Notes: a model not told the origin generated them from the letters alone. A stretch of 64,000 nt of DNA from Paraescarpia echinospica (GCA_020002185.1 CM034534.1:31783573-31847572); one strand, 5' to 3'. Positions 1 to 11,015 are shown, counted from the stretch's first letter. A program made the numbers and translations.

Positions 1-16
1 TCTATTGAATCACTTC

Positions 17-230
17 TTTCCACAGGATGATTTACTAATATGCATAAATTTAAAATGGCCACCAAATGAGCAAAAACATATATTGTCTTCTTTTTATCAG
101 TGCAATTTCCAGAGAGGCCCCAAACAAAATATTTTGCACACGTATACTTTATAACCATATATAATTTGGAGAGGGGCTGCCCGGTTTTGAATGACAAGGT
201 CAGATGAAGGTCAAAAGTCAAATAATGTCA
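17..230 (-). repeat. Dispersed repeat R, left inverted copy
   Basis: The reverse complement of this stretch matches 3100-3180 joined to 6408-6540. The shared order is a GACCTT-rich start, a CGGGCAGCCCC block, an ATAAGGTAT-like block, a TTTGTTTGGGGCCTC-like block, and an outer AAATCATCCTGTGGAAAG end. The copies therefore face each other across the gene at 330-2498. They could be long terminal inverted repeats of one DNA transposon or two insertions of a dispersed repeat. The window starts too close to the left edge to see flanking duplications. Confidence 0.7.
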
Positions 231-329
231 ATTCCATTTCTATCATATAGTAACAGTCAAACAATATTGATTTGTGTTTCGGAAGGTTACAGTATGTTTG
301 CAACAATCTACTTCCCGTCGTATGCTTGA

Positions 330-2498
330 TCAAATTTGCATAAATCCCAAATGGCTGCCATGGTGCGCTAAACTAATTACGTTTGTTGGCAGTTTCACTG
401 GTAGAATGGAATCGGCAGTTCCAACAGTCGCAACACCAGCTTCACCCAGTGCAGCACACCACCCAGACCCATCGAGCAGATCCCCAACTATCCTCCACAG
501 AGCCATTTCTGTATGTAGACCTCCCAATACGATTATATATTGGGATTCACCAAGAGTCTGTGGCCACTTCCACTGTGCATATTTTGCCAGAGCAAAAATT
601 GGTTGATTCACAACCATCACTGGTATTTGCCCAGGATTGCGCAACTGTGTGACATGTTTCAACGTTTCCATCCCGTGTTTCACCATCGCCATTGTTGCGT
701 CCTTCTCGTGGAAGAGAGGCAAGAGAACACTTATCCCAGGTGGGTCAGTTGAGTCTGCTTGTCGGTCGGCATGATGGGCAGCCCATGCTATGTAGTCACC
801 TTGCTCTAGTTTATTCTTTTCAAGAAGTGTCATTTTCTGTTCTAACCATTGCTTCTCTTCTTTTCGCTTCGTGTAACGTGTTCACGGTGTCCTGCATAAC
901 AACCGTCTCTGGTACTGTTATGACGTCCGTGTTGCAAGCAACTGCTGGAACTATACGATAGTTATCCGGGAGAGAAGGGTTTCTAGGAGGTGGCACTGTG
1001 ATGGGTTGTCGGCATGTTCCTGGATTACACCTCGTGGGAAATTGGAACAAGCTGATACTGTTGCCAATGAAAGACCCTTCAGCAGTTTGTGATGTAGGAT
1101 TGTGATCCAAGTTATCAAGTGCTCCTGCTGTGTACACTCCGTCGTGGATTTGTGCAGGACATACTGAATCGTCTTCACTAAACCGTTGACACGCCACATT
1201 GGTGAGCCAATCTTCTATTTCTAACACACGTTGGTTGCTGACACTTATACCAAGTTCATGACGCTGGTTCACCATTATTCTGCTTCTAGTTTTGGTGTGC
1301 ACATTCATGCCAATATACAATGGCACTGGAGACTCTTTATCCTTTCGGTGACGTAGTTTGTTTGCTCCAGTTGCCTTTTCCTTGGAGTTGTACCGGATTA
1401 GTTGACATATTGTGAGACATGCCTGTGAGATTACAGCATTCTGATCCTTGAAATTTGACCCATACAACAGCATCGAAACCAAGACTTTGAGGGAGTTAGG
1501 AACTGCATTGTCCTGGCAACCATGAATAAAACTTGGGAGAAACAAATTGGGAGAATTCTGTCTCAAACATTTCCTGCCTTATGACCCTAGCTACATGTGC
1601 CATTGAGAGAGCATCTTTCTAAAAAATTGTTGCATGAAGTGCTTCTTTCAGTAACTTTTGGAGACCATTGTTAAAGACTAGAGGAGTATTTTTACCATCT
1701 GACTGTTCCTGGCACTCCTGGGTAGTGCATCAAAAGTTTGATTTTGAGCTGTGTCTTGTTGATTGTTTTCTGACACACTAATGCATCAAGTCGATGTTCA
1801 CACATTATGCGCAGTTCTGCTAATCTGAATATATAAACACCCTCTTCCACAATGCTTTCAATGAATTATATAATTTCAGCAAATACCCTTGACTGTGTCG
1901 GTTTATCATCAGTGCACTCTGCGGGTGCTGAATCAGCTCTTTGCATGCTTCTATGAGGATTTCTAAACCCATTCATGCAGTGCTTATGATATTTTGCCTC
2001 AATGGCAATTAGGTCTCCGCCTGCTAGTGTGACAAGCAACTCACTTTCCTGCATTTCCCTGGCCTGTTCTCCGAGTGTTTTTTCTAGTTCTAATGTAGTA
2101 CAACTATGAAGCACCCCTTCCGTTTTCTTACAGAAAATACACATATTTGTACACTTTGACTCCGGAGAGAGGGTTGAACGTTTTGATTTTCTTTGTCCAG
2201 TTTTTCATCACCACACTGTTCGACGTTCCTCTTTCTATCAAGTCTCTCTCGAGTTCTTTGTTTCAGCAAATTTAAGTTGACACTTAAGGTGCCCCTTTGC
2301 CTTGTTTCTAAGAAGATCGTTTGCTTTAACGTGATTTGGAAAGCAAACATCAACAGGCATTGAATGCAGGTCTCTGAAACCTTCTACATTTGTTATTAAA
2401 TGCTCGTATGATGGGAGACCTTTGCCGTCTTGTCTGGACGCAGGACATTTTAATATGCCATCATCAGTTCCACATACGATACAGTTTGCCCAGTTCAT
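330..2498 (-). pseudogene. Decayed zinc-finger-type element protein (family common in invertebrate genomes, function unknown)
   Basis: Five minus-strand reading blocks run in order from 2498 to 330 with frame changes between them. The first begins near 2498 with NWANCIVCGTDDGILKCP and ends in a GHLKC motif. The second (2144-1866) begins CIFCKKTEGVLHS and ends KYHKHCMNGFRN. Each thus has a CxxC followed much later by an H-x2-C pair, which suggests two zinc-binding modules. The third block (1566-820) has PLYIGMNVHTKTRSRIM and TAGALDNLDHNPTS; the last (833-330) has IPVMVVNQPIFALAKYAQW and GGLHTEMALWRIVGD. I recognise this combination from many unnamed predicted proteins of marine invertebrates. 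I cannot assign a catalytic activity. It is broken by at least three frameshifts. The flanking inverted repeats suggest it is the gene of a DNA transposon; that is inference. Confidence 0.6.
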
Positions 2499-3099
2499 GT
2501 TGCTAAGTACGATTCAAACTGTTTCTCTTCATATTAACTCAGTTGCATTCTTGTTGTTAACGTTCCACAGTCTCGCCACCGTCAAGATTCCTGCAGTGAA
2601 GAGTTATGTAACGTGGATTAATTGGAACACATAAAATATTTGTGTGGCCATTTAACTGCTCGAATTAGCAAAGTTATCCAATGAAGTATACACATATTAA
2701 TATAAAGCCTCAACAGTTGAACTATTCTTTAAATGTCCACACTAACCATATGTCAGACATAATTGAGCAACGGAGCCTTGTCGTAAAGCATGTTTTTGAT
2801 ATTCGATAATCGTAAATATTACACTAAAACAATTCTTTACAACATTTAAACACTAAAGCGATGATATCAGAATAAAATAATAGTTATACTATATTTAGTG
2901 TTATCTTCTAGATAAATGAAGACACCTTGATTGTATGTAATGAAACGGATAATTTTAGACGTTGGCATCATATGGCCAACATTTGATGGTATTCTCACAA
3001 CAAAGGTGGATTCCTAGGCCATACAAATGTTGGTTTATGCACCATAAGCATGTTTCTGGGTTGACTATAAGCTTGAAAAGACAAATTCCTGATAAACAC
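2499..3099. other. AT-rich non-coding stretch
   Basis: No coding-like reading frame, RNA gene or obvious repeat was seen between the decayed gene and the right-hand repeat copy. If the inverted repeats belong to one transposon, this is its 5' leader. Confidence 0.4.
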
Positions 3100-3180
3100 A
3101 TATTTTTTACCTTTGACCTTGATCTTGGCCTTCAAAACCGGGCAGCCCCCTCTCAAAAGTTATATATGGTCATAAGGTAT
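3100..3180 (+). repeat. Repeat R, right copy, inner part (interrupted by RTE)
   Basis: This carries the GACCTT-rich start, the CGGGCAGCCCC block and ATAAGGTAT, and then stops abruptly. The sequence resumes at 6408 with AGGTATGTGTGCC. The join reproduces the order seen in the inverted copy at 17-230 and resembles the downstream copy at 6640-6720. This is therefore an older repeat split by the LINE. Confidence 0.7.
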
Positions 3181-6100
3181 CATGGTTTTGCTTATCCATT
3201 TCCACACGTTGCAGCCTTGATGGATTGTCTATAGACAGCTCTTTCGTTTGCCAGTCTCCCCACTCGCCAGACGTCGGCTCCCATCCATTCCTATATGTCC
3301 TTCCCCCATTGTCTCCTAGCTCTTCCTCTGCTTCTTCTGCCTTCCACTTTTCCTTCCATTATTAGTCTCTCTAGAGACTGATGCCGTTTCACATGGCCGA
3401 AATAACTTAGTTTCTGTTTCTTTACAAAGTTCAATAAAGTCCCGGGTATCGTAGTTTCATATCTTTGTTCGTTGCTTTCCACAGCTTCTTCATCTCCGTC
3501 AACTTTTTACTCGCCATTGCCAACCTCCGCTTGATCTCTTTCGTCCCATCTCCGTCCGCTTCTATCAGTGACCCCAGATATTAGAAACTTTCCACTCGTT
3601 CTATTTCCTCGCCATCTACGGTGACCTCTGATGGTTCTCGACATCCCTTCACATCCATAATCTTAGTCTTCTTTACGTTTAGTTTCAGTCCTTTCCTCTC
3701 GCTGTGCTCTTTAACAGTAGTTATCAGTATATCCAATCCCTCTTTTGTATCGGATATTAACACTGTGTCATCGGCATATCTCAATTCATATATCTCTTGT
3801 CCATTCACTTTCAGTCCATTAAAAAACTTGCTTCTCGTGTCAGTCTCGACTTCTCTCATGATATTCTCTGTGTATAGACTGAATAGGTGGGGGGACAAAA
3901 TGCACCCCTGTCTCACTCCCTTTCCGACTGGGAACCAATCTGTGGTACCACACTCTAATCTCACTGCAGACTGCTGTCCAACATATAAATTTTGGATAAG
4001 TGATGTAATTTTCTGGTCAAATCCCATGTGTATCAAGGTTTTCCATAGTTGTTGATGACTAACATTATCAAAAGCTTTTGAATAATCTATGAAACAAATC
4101 TTAAGGTCATGGTTGAATTCTCTGCATTTCTGAATTAACATCTTCAGGTTGAAATTGTGATCTCTTGTTCCTCTTCCAGTCCGGAAACCAGCTTGTGTTC
4201 TGTTGACTTCACATTCTAATTTGTTTGTGATTCTCTTCATTATGATTTTTAGCATAATTTTGCTCGCATGGCTGATGAGGGATATAGTCCTGTGGTTTGA
4301 GCATTCTTGTATGTCACCTTTTTTCGGTATTGGTATAAGGATGGCTCGTTTCCAGTCCATGGGCCATGTTCCACTTCTCCATATTTTCTTGCATAATGTG
4401 TGATAGATATCCACGCCTGCTTCGCCACTTGCTCTTATTAGCTCTGCAGTGATGTTATCAGTGCCAGGTGATTTTCCATCTTTTAGACTTTTTATTGCCC
4501 ACTCCACCTCTGAACGCAAAGGCTCAAGTTCATCTTCTGGTTCTATCCTCTCTCTGCCTTCATCCATGTCTACCTCATCTGTTTCTTCTTTCTTAAACAT
4601 GCTTTCACAATATTGCTTCCATCTTTCAAGTATGTCATCGCTTTCTGTCAGAGTCATTCCCGTTTCATCTTTAATAACGCCAAGTCTAGGTTTGAATGAC
4701 TGTGTCATAGACTTGATTTCCTCGAACATACTGCGACTATCGTTCCTTCTCATACCTAATTCTATCTTTTCGCATTTCTTCTCTAGATATTTCTTCTTGT
4801 CTTCCTTACACATTCGTTTAATCATCTTGCACTTCTCTCTGTATTTCTCATGATAATTCTCACTCATTTCTTTGGTCTTCTTAAACTCTCCTTTCGTCAA
4901 TCATCTGCAGTGTGTCTTTGCTTATCCATGGTTGTTTTTGTCTCCTCTTTTTAGTGAGGTGTTTGTCAGCTGATTCCATAATGATGTTCCTAATTTCTAC
5001 TGCCAACTCCTCTGGTTCCTTCTCTTCAGCCACTGTCTGTAATACTCCGAAACGGTTCATAACCTCTACCCGGTATCCTTCTTTGATATCACTGACATCA
5101 TACCTCACTATCTCTTTCCCTCTCTTCTTCTTTCTTAATTTTATCGCAATCTTGGCGCTTAGCAATTCATGGTCAGAGCCACAATCGGCTCCCGGTAATG
5201 TCTTTGCATTAAACACAGACGTCCTCCATCGTTTTGGTATCAGTATAAAGTCGATTTGATTTCTGTTCCGACCATCTGGTGTTGTCCAAGTGTACAGTCT
5301 TCTTTGATGTTGTTAAAAGAAAGTATTGGTGATCATCAGTTCATTCTCTATGATAAACTCAACAAGTCTATCTCCTCTCCCATTTCTTTCGCCTAGTCCA
5401 TATTTCCCGATATTGCCATTTTCTTCTTCGTTTTGACAACTGCCAACTTTTGCATTGAAATCGCCCATCAGTACTACCATGTCTCTCCTGTTTACCTCAT
5501 CAACTGTTCGTTGCAGTGTATCATAAAACGTTTCTATTACATCGTCGTCTGCAGTGCTCGTTGGTGCATAAATTTGAATACATGTTATATTCATGGGTTT
5601 TGCCCATATTCGTATGGTAATAATTCTGTCATTGACCGGATTGTATCCTAATAGCGCATTTTCAGTTTTCTTTAACAGATAGAATGCAACACCACTCATC
5701 CCTGACTTAGTTGCTCCTGAGTATATAAACTTTCCTCCTGAATCCGGACGAAAGTGTCCTTGTCCGGCCAACCTGTGTTCCGCAATCCCTAAAATATCTA
5801 CTCCATATCTTTCTGCTTCTGATGTTACCATTTGTAGTGTTCCATGACTCGTTTTTCTAATGTTCCATGTTGCCACACGGATTTTCCCTTTTAGCTTTTT
5901 GTTGCTGGTTTTACCTCCCGCACAGCCGTCATCAGCTCTGGCGTTACTTCCAACATCTCCAAGCTCTTCCCCAGTATGTGTCGTCCTATCCAGCCTGGGG
6001 GGCTCACCACTAGGACCTCTCTTATTGTCTGTATTCTCCATCAAGGTTTCTTGGGCTAATACAGTGGTAGTTGCCCATTGCTTTCCGCTGGTTTGTGTAT

Positions 6101-6407
6101 GGTTAACTCCATTATTCCTTGACTGAAAAGTCTTGCACCGCAGGACAACGGGTCACCAGTCCTTCCACATGCGTCTTGGTAGGTACCTTGCAGCCTGGTG
6201 AAAGGCTGTTGCTGTTTCGCATTTGTAGCCGGGGGTGTAGCCAATCGACTGGCCGCCTACTCCTCCGAGACAGTCTTTGTGTACTGAGGGCAGACGTCCC
6301 TCGACTCATTAGGCATTAGCCTACAAGCCTTACTCATGTAGCTTTGCTGGTCTTTGCGGCTGCCCATCACCAAAGGGACTATCCCTCCAGGTTCTACCCT
6401 ACACCCC
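3181..6407 (-). mobile_element. RTE-clade non-LTR retrotransposon, apparently full length
   Basis: The element is 3227 bp, the usual size of an RTE LINE. It has one long coding region (AP endonuclease, then reverse transcriptase, then a C-terminal tail). Its 5' end is at 6407 and its 3' end at 3181. It is flanked by a 6-bp direct repeat AGGTAT (3175-3180 and 6408-6413), read as the target-site duplication because the host repeat becomes continuous when the element is removed. No poly(A) tail is seen at the 3' end, which is not unusual for this clade. Confidence 0.85.
3226..6041 (-). pseudogene. RTE endonuclease-reverse transcriptase, inactivated
   Basis: The likely start is the ATG at 6041. 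The AP-endonuclease-like domain begins with IRVATWNIRK (about 5880) and continues with DILGIAEHRL, IQIYAPTS, VVLMGDFNAKVG and, near 5180, a GSDHELL motif. The RT domain (about 4500-3600) shows KSPGTDNITAELI, ICFIDYSKAFDNVSH, GVRQGCILSPHLFSLY and the catalytic LRYADDTVL, so both active-site aspartates remain. The C-terminal tail has KLSYFGHVKRH and GRRSRGRARRQW, typical of RTE/BovB-like proteins. In-frame TAA codons lie at 5313-5315 and 3581-3583. Single frameshifts occur near 4890 and 3440. The protein therefore cannot be made as one chain without correction, although motif decay is low. Confidence 0.88.
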
Positions 6408-6720
6408 AGGTATGTGTGCCAAATATTTTGTTTGGGGCCTCTGTGGAAATTGCCCTGATGAAAAGAAGACGATATATGTATTTGTTCATTTGGAGGCCAT
6501 TTTGAATTTATGCAAATTACTAAATCATCCTGTGGAAAGGAGTGTTTTCAAAAATATAAAGCAGTCTTTCGAAACATTCAAAAATATTATTTATATGTCA
6601 GTATATTGGACATTAGCAGAAATGGAATTTTAACGTTACTAATCTTTGACCTTTAAAATCGGGCAGCCCCCGCTCAAAAGTTTTGTATTGTTATAAGGTA
6701 CATATGTGCCAAATTTGATG
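6408..6720 (+). repeat. Repeat R, right copy, outer part, plus start of a second R copy
   Basis: Positions 6408-6540 match the reverse complement of 17-145 closely, ending in AAATCATCCTGTGGAAAG. From about 6640 a second copy begins in direct orientation with TTTGACCTTTAAAATCGGGC and the GCAGCCCC block. It diverges after about 80 bp. R is therefore present at least twice in tandem on this side, with a spacing near 310 bp once the RTE is removed. Confidence 0.65.
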
Positions 6721-6786
6721 CTTTGTTCCAGCGTGTCACGATTTCACTAAAATTTGGACTTAAGGATACAGGCTCCTCGTGAAATA

Positions 6787-7560
6787 GGTGTATGTCATAT
6801 CTCAAAAACTATTCATTGTATCTTGACAAAATTTGCAGCGTATCATGTTTGTATAAAAATAAGGTTATCCATGAGATAATATGCAATTTGCATAACCGTA
6901 ACCATGGTAACTGGAAAATCCTAGAATTGTTGATAGGTGTGGTTTTGTGGAAAGTCCCATGAAAAATTGAAATAATTTGTCTCATTTTCTGATTTATTCC
7001 AGTAAGTAACATATAAAGTTGTGCAACGAAGTAGTTTGTAAGAACAAAAAGTTGTATTTTGATTAAAAAAATGAAAGTTAAAAAAAAAAGGTTTACTTTT
7101 ATTTTTTTAAACATTACCCTCATCACGTGGTCTCTTAGACACTTATGATTTGTTCAAAATCACTCATTGCACAGAACTATAATGCATCCTTGTGCAGCAA
7201 AAATGTCAACATCTTATCTTTGTAACTTTTTTCGGGGTACTTTCCACAAATCTGAAAAACCGTGAAAATGTTGTTTGGACAAAAAAAACAGAATACTAGG
7301 ATACAGCCATCAATACTGACTATAATATTGCACTTTTGTGGCCCTATAGCCACAAGGAAGTATATGTAGACTCAATAAAGAGACTGTAAATGTATTTTTA
7401 ATATACATTAGTGATAAAATGTGAAATAATAATACCATAACATGGAGAATGCGGCATTCATCAAAATTATCAAACATGAACAAAAACATACAGAATCAAG
7501 TTAAAACAGTCTCGCACTGAGTCCTCCTCTCACTCAGTGTCCTATCATTCAGTGCCCTCC
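6787..7560. other. AT-rich sequence without recognised genes
   Basis: This lies 3' of the Mutator-like gene. There are homopolymer runs and no coding-like frame. Nothing else was recognised. Confidence 0.4.
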
Positions 7561-7564
7561 TGCA

Positions 7565-9676
7565 TCACAGAGGACTTCCTCGGATGCCACCAGCTTGACA
7601 TTGTGTTTCACTTTCTCCATGTTCTTTCTCTTCCATGATGCAGAGTCGGTTCGCATCGAGTTGAGCAGCAACGTGCAACAAGGTCTTGCCACGCGACACA
7701 CCAAGACTGCTGACAGCATCCGACAGTGCACCAGCTCCCTTGTTGTAGGACGTCACTGCCAGGGCAACAGCAATTTCTGTTGTCTTCTTTCCGCAGTACT
7801 TTGCCTTCGGTGCCCTCCTCCAAACTGTCGCGTGCAGGCTCTCGTTGGCATTGGAGGTCTGCAACTTCATGCCCAGTAGCACCAGGTGTCAGAGCAGAAG
7901 GAGTGGTGAGGGTCATAGAGAGTGGAGAGAGAGTGAAAGAAGATGGCCTAAATAGCGTGGTGGGCAGCATCAGCGTCTGCGGCATTCTCTACAATTACCG
8001 TTCGATAATATGACAACGACTTCTTCATACGATCATGCGTCAGGCGGCCCTTCCCACTCGGTGTCGTTGTCAGCAGGGTAGTAGTGGCATGACTGCTAGG
8101 ATCCACCCGCTAGGATCCACCCGCTTAATTGATGGACCTGCCTTCACCACAGCTGTTGTAGCATCCGCCTTGATCTTGTTGGCCTTCACCTCAGCATACA
8201 CCTCCTTGACGATCTTTTCCAGGCCATTGTAGATCCTTTTTGCAATGTGATTGATGCATTCTTCTTTTGTAACAGGGTGTGGCGAGGCTGTCGTCAGAGC
8301 ATCCATCAGTGCTGCATCTCCACCACCCACCAGGCCAGTGTAGCAGAATCCCCCAACTTCTTCTGACCATCTCCACAAAATCTTGGCACCTTCGGTTTCC
8401 ATGGCCCCACTGGAGCCAGTGTGGTTACACTTGCAGACCTGATGGCGTGCCCCGAGCCACACCTCCCACTCCTCCCCTGTCAGCTTGTCCCCGACCAAGG
8501 TGCACTCAGCACAGGACTTGCTAAGTACCACCTAGTCCAGGACAAGTCCACTCAGTTGGTCATTTACAAAGCATGTGCCAACAGATGAGGAGTGTCCCAT
8601 CGTAGCTGGCGGTGATGTCACGTGGTCCGGCAGTATGGCCGTGGATGCCTTCGTACATCTCGTGCACAATGGAGTGTGACGTAGTGAGTACGTCTACCTC
8701 TGGGCCATGAAGCAACTAGCTCAGAATCTGGCGGTTGATCCTGTGGTATGTCCGATGGTGAAGACCACCCTTGATGTTGAGCTTGGCAAACATGTGCACC
8801 ATCTCACGCTGGCCAATCCCCACTTCTCGTGCTGCCAACACTGCAAGGTGGTTGGTGTTAATGGGCTTCCTTGACTGCCACTCAGTGGTGTCAATCTGTG
8901 GGCTACTGTAGTCGACATGCCCATATGTGCATCTTGAACAAACAACTTCAACTTTCTGAGCATACCCACAACATGGTTCATCATAGGTCTTGAAAGTTAA
9001 CGTGTTGTGCTTGCATTTTGGACAGAATAATGGAGAAATCAGTGCATCCATGTTTTTCATGTGAAGTCGTCTTTGTCCTCAACCTGATGTCTGTCGGCTA
9101 AGAAACAAGAAAAGTATTAAATTAAGATAATGTATGTGAATACAGAGATGCAAACACAGACACAAATGTAGACACATATGCAAATGCAGACACAGACACA
9201 AACGCACGCACACGCATAAATGATTAAGTTTGTTGTCTGTTCTAATGACAACTAACATGGCATGTCAATTACAGTGACAAACAAATACCATCTGGTCTAA
9301 CAAAAGTCTAAAGGCTCATGTAATACTGAGAGATAGCTACAGTGACAGTAATCAGAACTCATAACATTTAGCTTATATTTGATAGTTTACATTCATGATA
9401 TCATACTCACAAGAAAACAGTGCTAGCTTCCGCTGCAGGCAGACATCGTTGGTACTGCTGCTACTACAACGGAATCTGGCTCCGCTGCTAACCCTGGGCA
9501 TTGTCGCTAACATGGAAGCATTCACCGGCGCCGACGTTGCCATTTCGCTGGCCACATCACTCTGGCTGTCCACAATGGTAGCATCAGTTATCACTTTTCT
9601 AACTCTTCCGGGAAAATTTGCACATTTTCTTTCCGAATTGGTGACGAGTACGAAACTTGCAATTGGCGTCTGACAT
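7565..9676 (-). pseudogene. Mutator-like transposase (animal MULE-type), two exons visible, frameshifted
   Basis: Exon 2 encodes, in order, an N-terminal Cys-rich module (9060-8716: FCPKCKHNTLTF, VVCSRCTYGHVDYSS, HMFAKLNIKGGLHH), then CAECTLVGDKLTGEEWEVW and C/H residues (8531-8400), GAKILWRWSEEVG, and VTKEECINHIAKRI (about 8260). Further 3' are an SWC-like degenerate segment near 7940 and NANESLHATVWRRAPK (about 7850) with VALAVTSYNKGAG. The order and the KEECINHxAKR and NESLxxxxWxxxPK motifs fit the animal Mutator-like transposase family. A candidate exon 1 starts at the ATG at 9676 and ends at 9411 before a GTGAGT donor. A pyrimidine-rich acceptor ending at 9098 opens exon 2. The splice reading frame runs into a TGA that overlaps the ATG at 9060, and another indel lies near 9600. 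A further frameshift lies near 7990. It is probably dead. Confidence 0.72.
9098..9410 (-). other. Predicted intron of the Mutator-like gene
   Basis: A GTGAGT donor (9410-9405) and an acceptor with a long pyrimidine tract ending in AG (9099-9098) frame 313 bp. The interval includes a CA-rich low-complexity run (about 9130-9215). The phase fits: exon 1 ends one base into a serine codon and exon 2 supplies the other two. The spliced reading continues as DRHQVEDKDDFT before the frame breaks. Confidence 0.5.
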
Positions 9677-10130
9677 CACTGTTGGCCTAGCTACCAAAAA
9701 TGCGTCACGCTGATTGGTTGTTCTGAGCACGTGGATCATGCAAATGAAGAGATGACGCGCTGATCTCCCATATCGCGTAGCAACTGGGGATTTCTTGATT
9801 TTGATTGGTTAAAGCGTGGTGTTTTCCCACAGCTATAGTTATTTTAATATTAACATTTACAGAATGACGTTTCCGGAAACGGAAAGACTATTCAATTCAC
9901 GACAAAATGATACCAAAGATGCCATGTGTCGTCTGTGGTTTGTGTTATAGCGTAGCGTTTAAATGAGGCCTATTCACTTGGATTTAAATTACTTGTTACG
10001 CGACTTGACGGTTTTTATTGTTAGGGTGGGTGCTTATTAGAAGGTTTTATGAATGTTTATGATACAATTTCAGAAAAATTTACTTACGAAAGTGTGTATT
10101 AGATATTGTCCCTGCCAAATTTTTTTTTTT
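9677..10130. other. Region upstream of the Mutator-like gene
   Basis: This holds a TGATTGGTTG-type CCAAT box (about 9708), an ATGCAAAT octamer (about 9739) and a second TTGATTGGTT (about 9800). All lie in the first 150 bp upstream of the presumed start. They could be promoter elements on the minus strand. No coding sequence was seen. Confidence 0.3.
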
Positions 10131-10170
10131 GAAAATTGACAAATTTTACAGTTTTTTTTATTTCACGAGG

Positions 10171-10620
10171 CGCGTGATCGCAGATGGATGGCAGATGTTC
10201 AATTTTGGGAAATGTAAATGCCTCCACACAGGACATGGGAACGAAGATGTACAATATACCTGTACAATGCGGGGTACTGTACTAAATACTACTGTAAAAG
10301 AAAAGGACTTAGGGTTAACAATTAGTGAAGATTTCAGAGCAGTACAGAATTGCAGCTTCAAAAGGAAGTCAAATTCTTGTATTAATTAGGTGAAATATAG
10401 CGTATAAGGAAAATGAACTAGTAATACCACTGTACAAAACAATAGTGAGGCCTCATTTAGAATATTGTATACAAGCGTGGAGGCCATATCGCAAGAAGGA
10501 CATATATATGCTAGAAAGAGTACAGAGGAGAGCCACTAAAATGGCCCAAATTGGGAGGAAAGAGTAGAGGAATGGCTGATATGAGCCATTTCTCAAATCA
10601 TGTGGCTTGAAGGCACATGA
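10171..10620 (+). pseudogene. LINE reverse transcriptase C-terminal fragment
   Basis: On the plus strand the frame beginning near 10180 reads a degenerate DGWQMFNFGKCKCLHTGHGN. It continues as VKEKDLGLTISEDF (about 10290) and, with frame changes, matches the usual continuation through a motif like RPHLEYCIQAWRPYRKKD (about 10450-10500) and LERVQRRATKM. These are the hallmark C-terminal motifs of many animal non-LTR RTs. Several frameshifts are present, and neither the catalytic core nor the 5' end is here. It begins exactly at the right terminus of the Mutator-like element. Confidence 0.7.
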
Positions 10621-10624
10621 GTCT

Positions 10625-10745
10625 TGAAAAATAAAGTACAAGTATACATACATATTGACGGACAGGTGCGATGATTGTAGATGAGCCATAAAACCCACCC
10701 CTGTGGGCTACCGCCCCTCCACAATCACACACGCGGGTCAATCTA
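10625..10745. repeat. Palindrome-bearing repeat, copy 1
   Basis: This matches 10890-11015 in direct orientation with a spacing of about 266 bp. Each copy carries nested inverted arms: a GATTGT arm pairs with ACAATC, GAGCC with GGCTC (imperfect in this copy), and CCCAC with GTGGG around a short CCCT loop. It lies just 3' of the Penelope-like element and may be part of that element's terminal repeat or a small independent element. Confidence 0.6.
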
Positions 10746-10889
10746 GTTGACTATAATTAATATAATTATTAACAAACATTTTGAGTTCATAATACCGGTA
10801 ATTTTTCATGGAAACTGAATCCCTGTACAACTAAACGGGGAAACAAAACCCCTCCTGACAATCACTATGGAAACAGAAGGTACACACGT

Positions 10890-11015
10890 CCTAAAAATAA
10901 AATACTAGTATGCATATAGACTGACGGGCAGGTGTGACGATTGTAGACGAGCCATAGGCCCACCCCTGTGGGTCACGGCTCACCCACAATCGTACACGTG
11001 GGCCAATCCAGTTGA
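10890..11015. repeat. Palindrome-bearing repeat, copy 2
   Basis: This is the better-preserved copy. The arms GATTGT/ACAATC, GAGCC/GGCTC and CCCAC/GTGGG are all intact, giving a long interrupted hairpin. The interval between the copies (10746-10889) has no recognised feature. Confidence 0.65.

Larger units (their letters stand above)
6775..10170 (-). mobile_element. Probable Mutator-like DNA transposon with short inverted termini
   Basis: A perfect 12-bp inverted match, CCTCGTGAAATA at 6775-6786 and its complement at 10159-10170, brackets the transposase gene at about 3.4 kb spacing. The right terminus directly abuts a LINE coding fragment, as expected of an insertion edge. No clear target duplication of 8-11 bp is visible. 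The termini are thus suggestive only, while the transposase assignment is stronger. Confidence 0.45.

Noticed and set aside
4266..4290. CTGATGA word that could seed a hammerhead ribozyme
   Set aside because: It lies within the antisense of the RTE RT coding region and has no GAAA partner or stems at suitable spacing.
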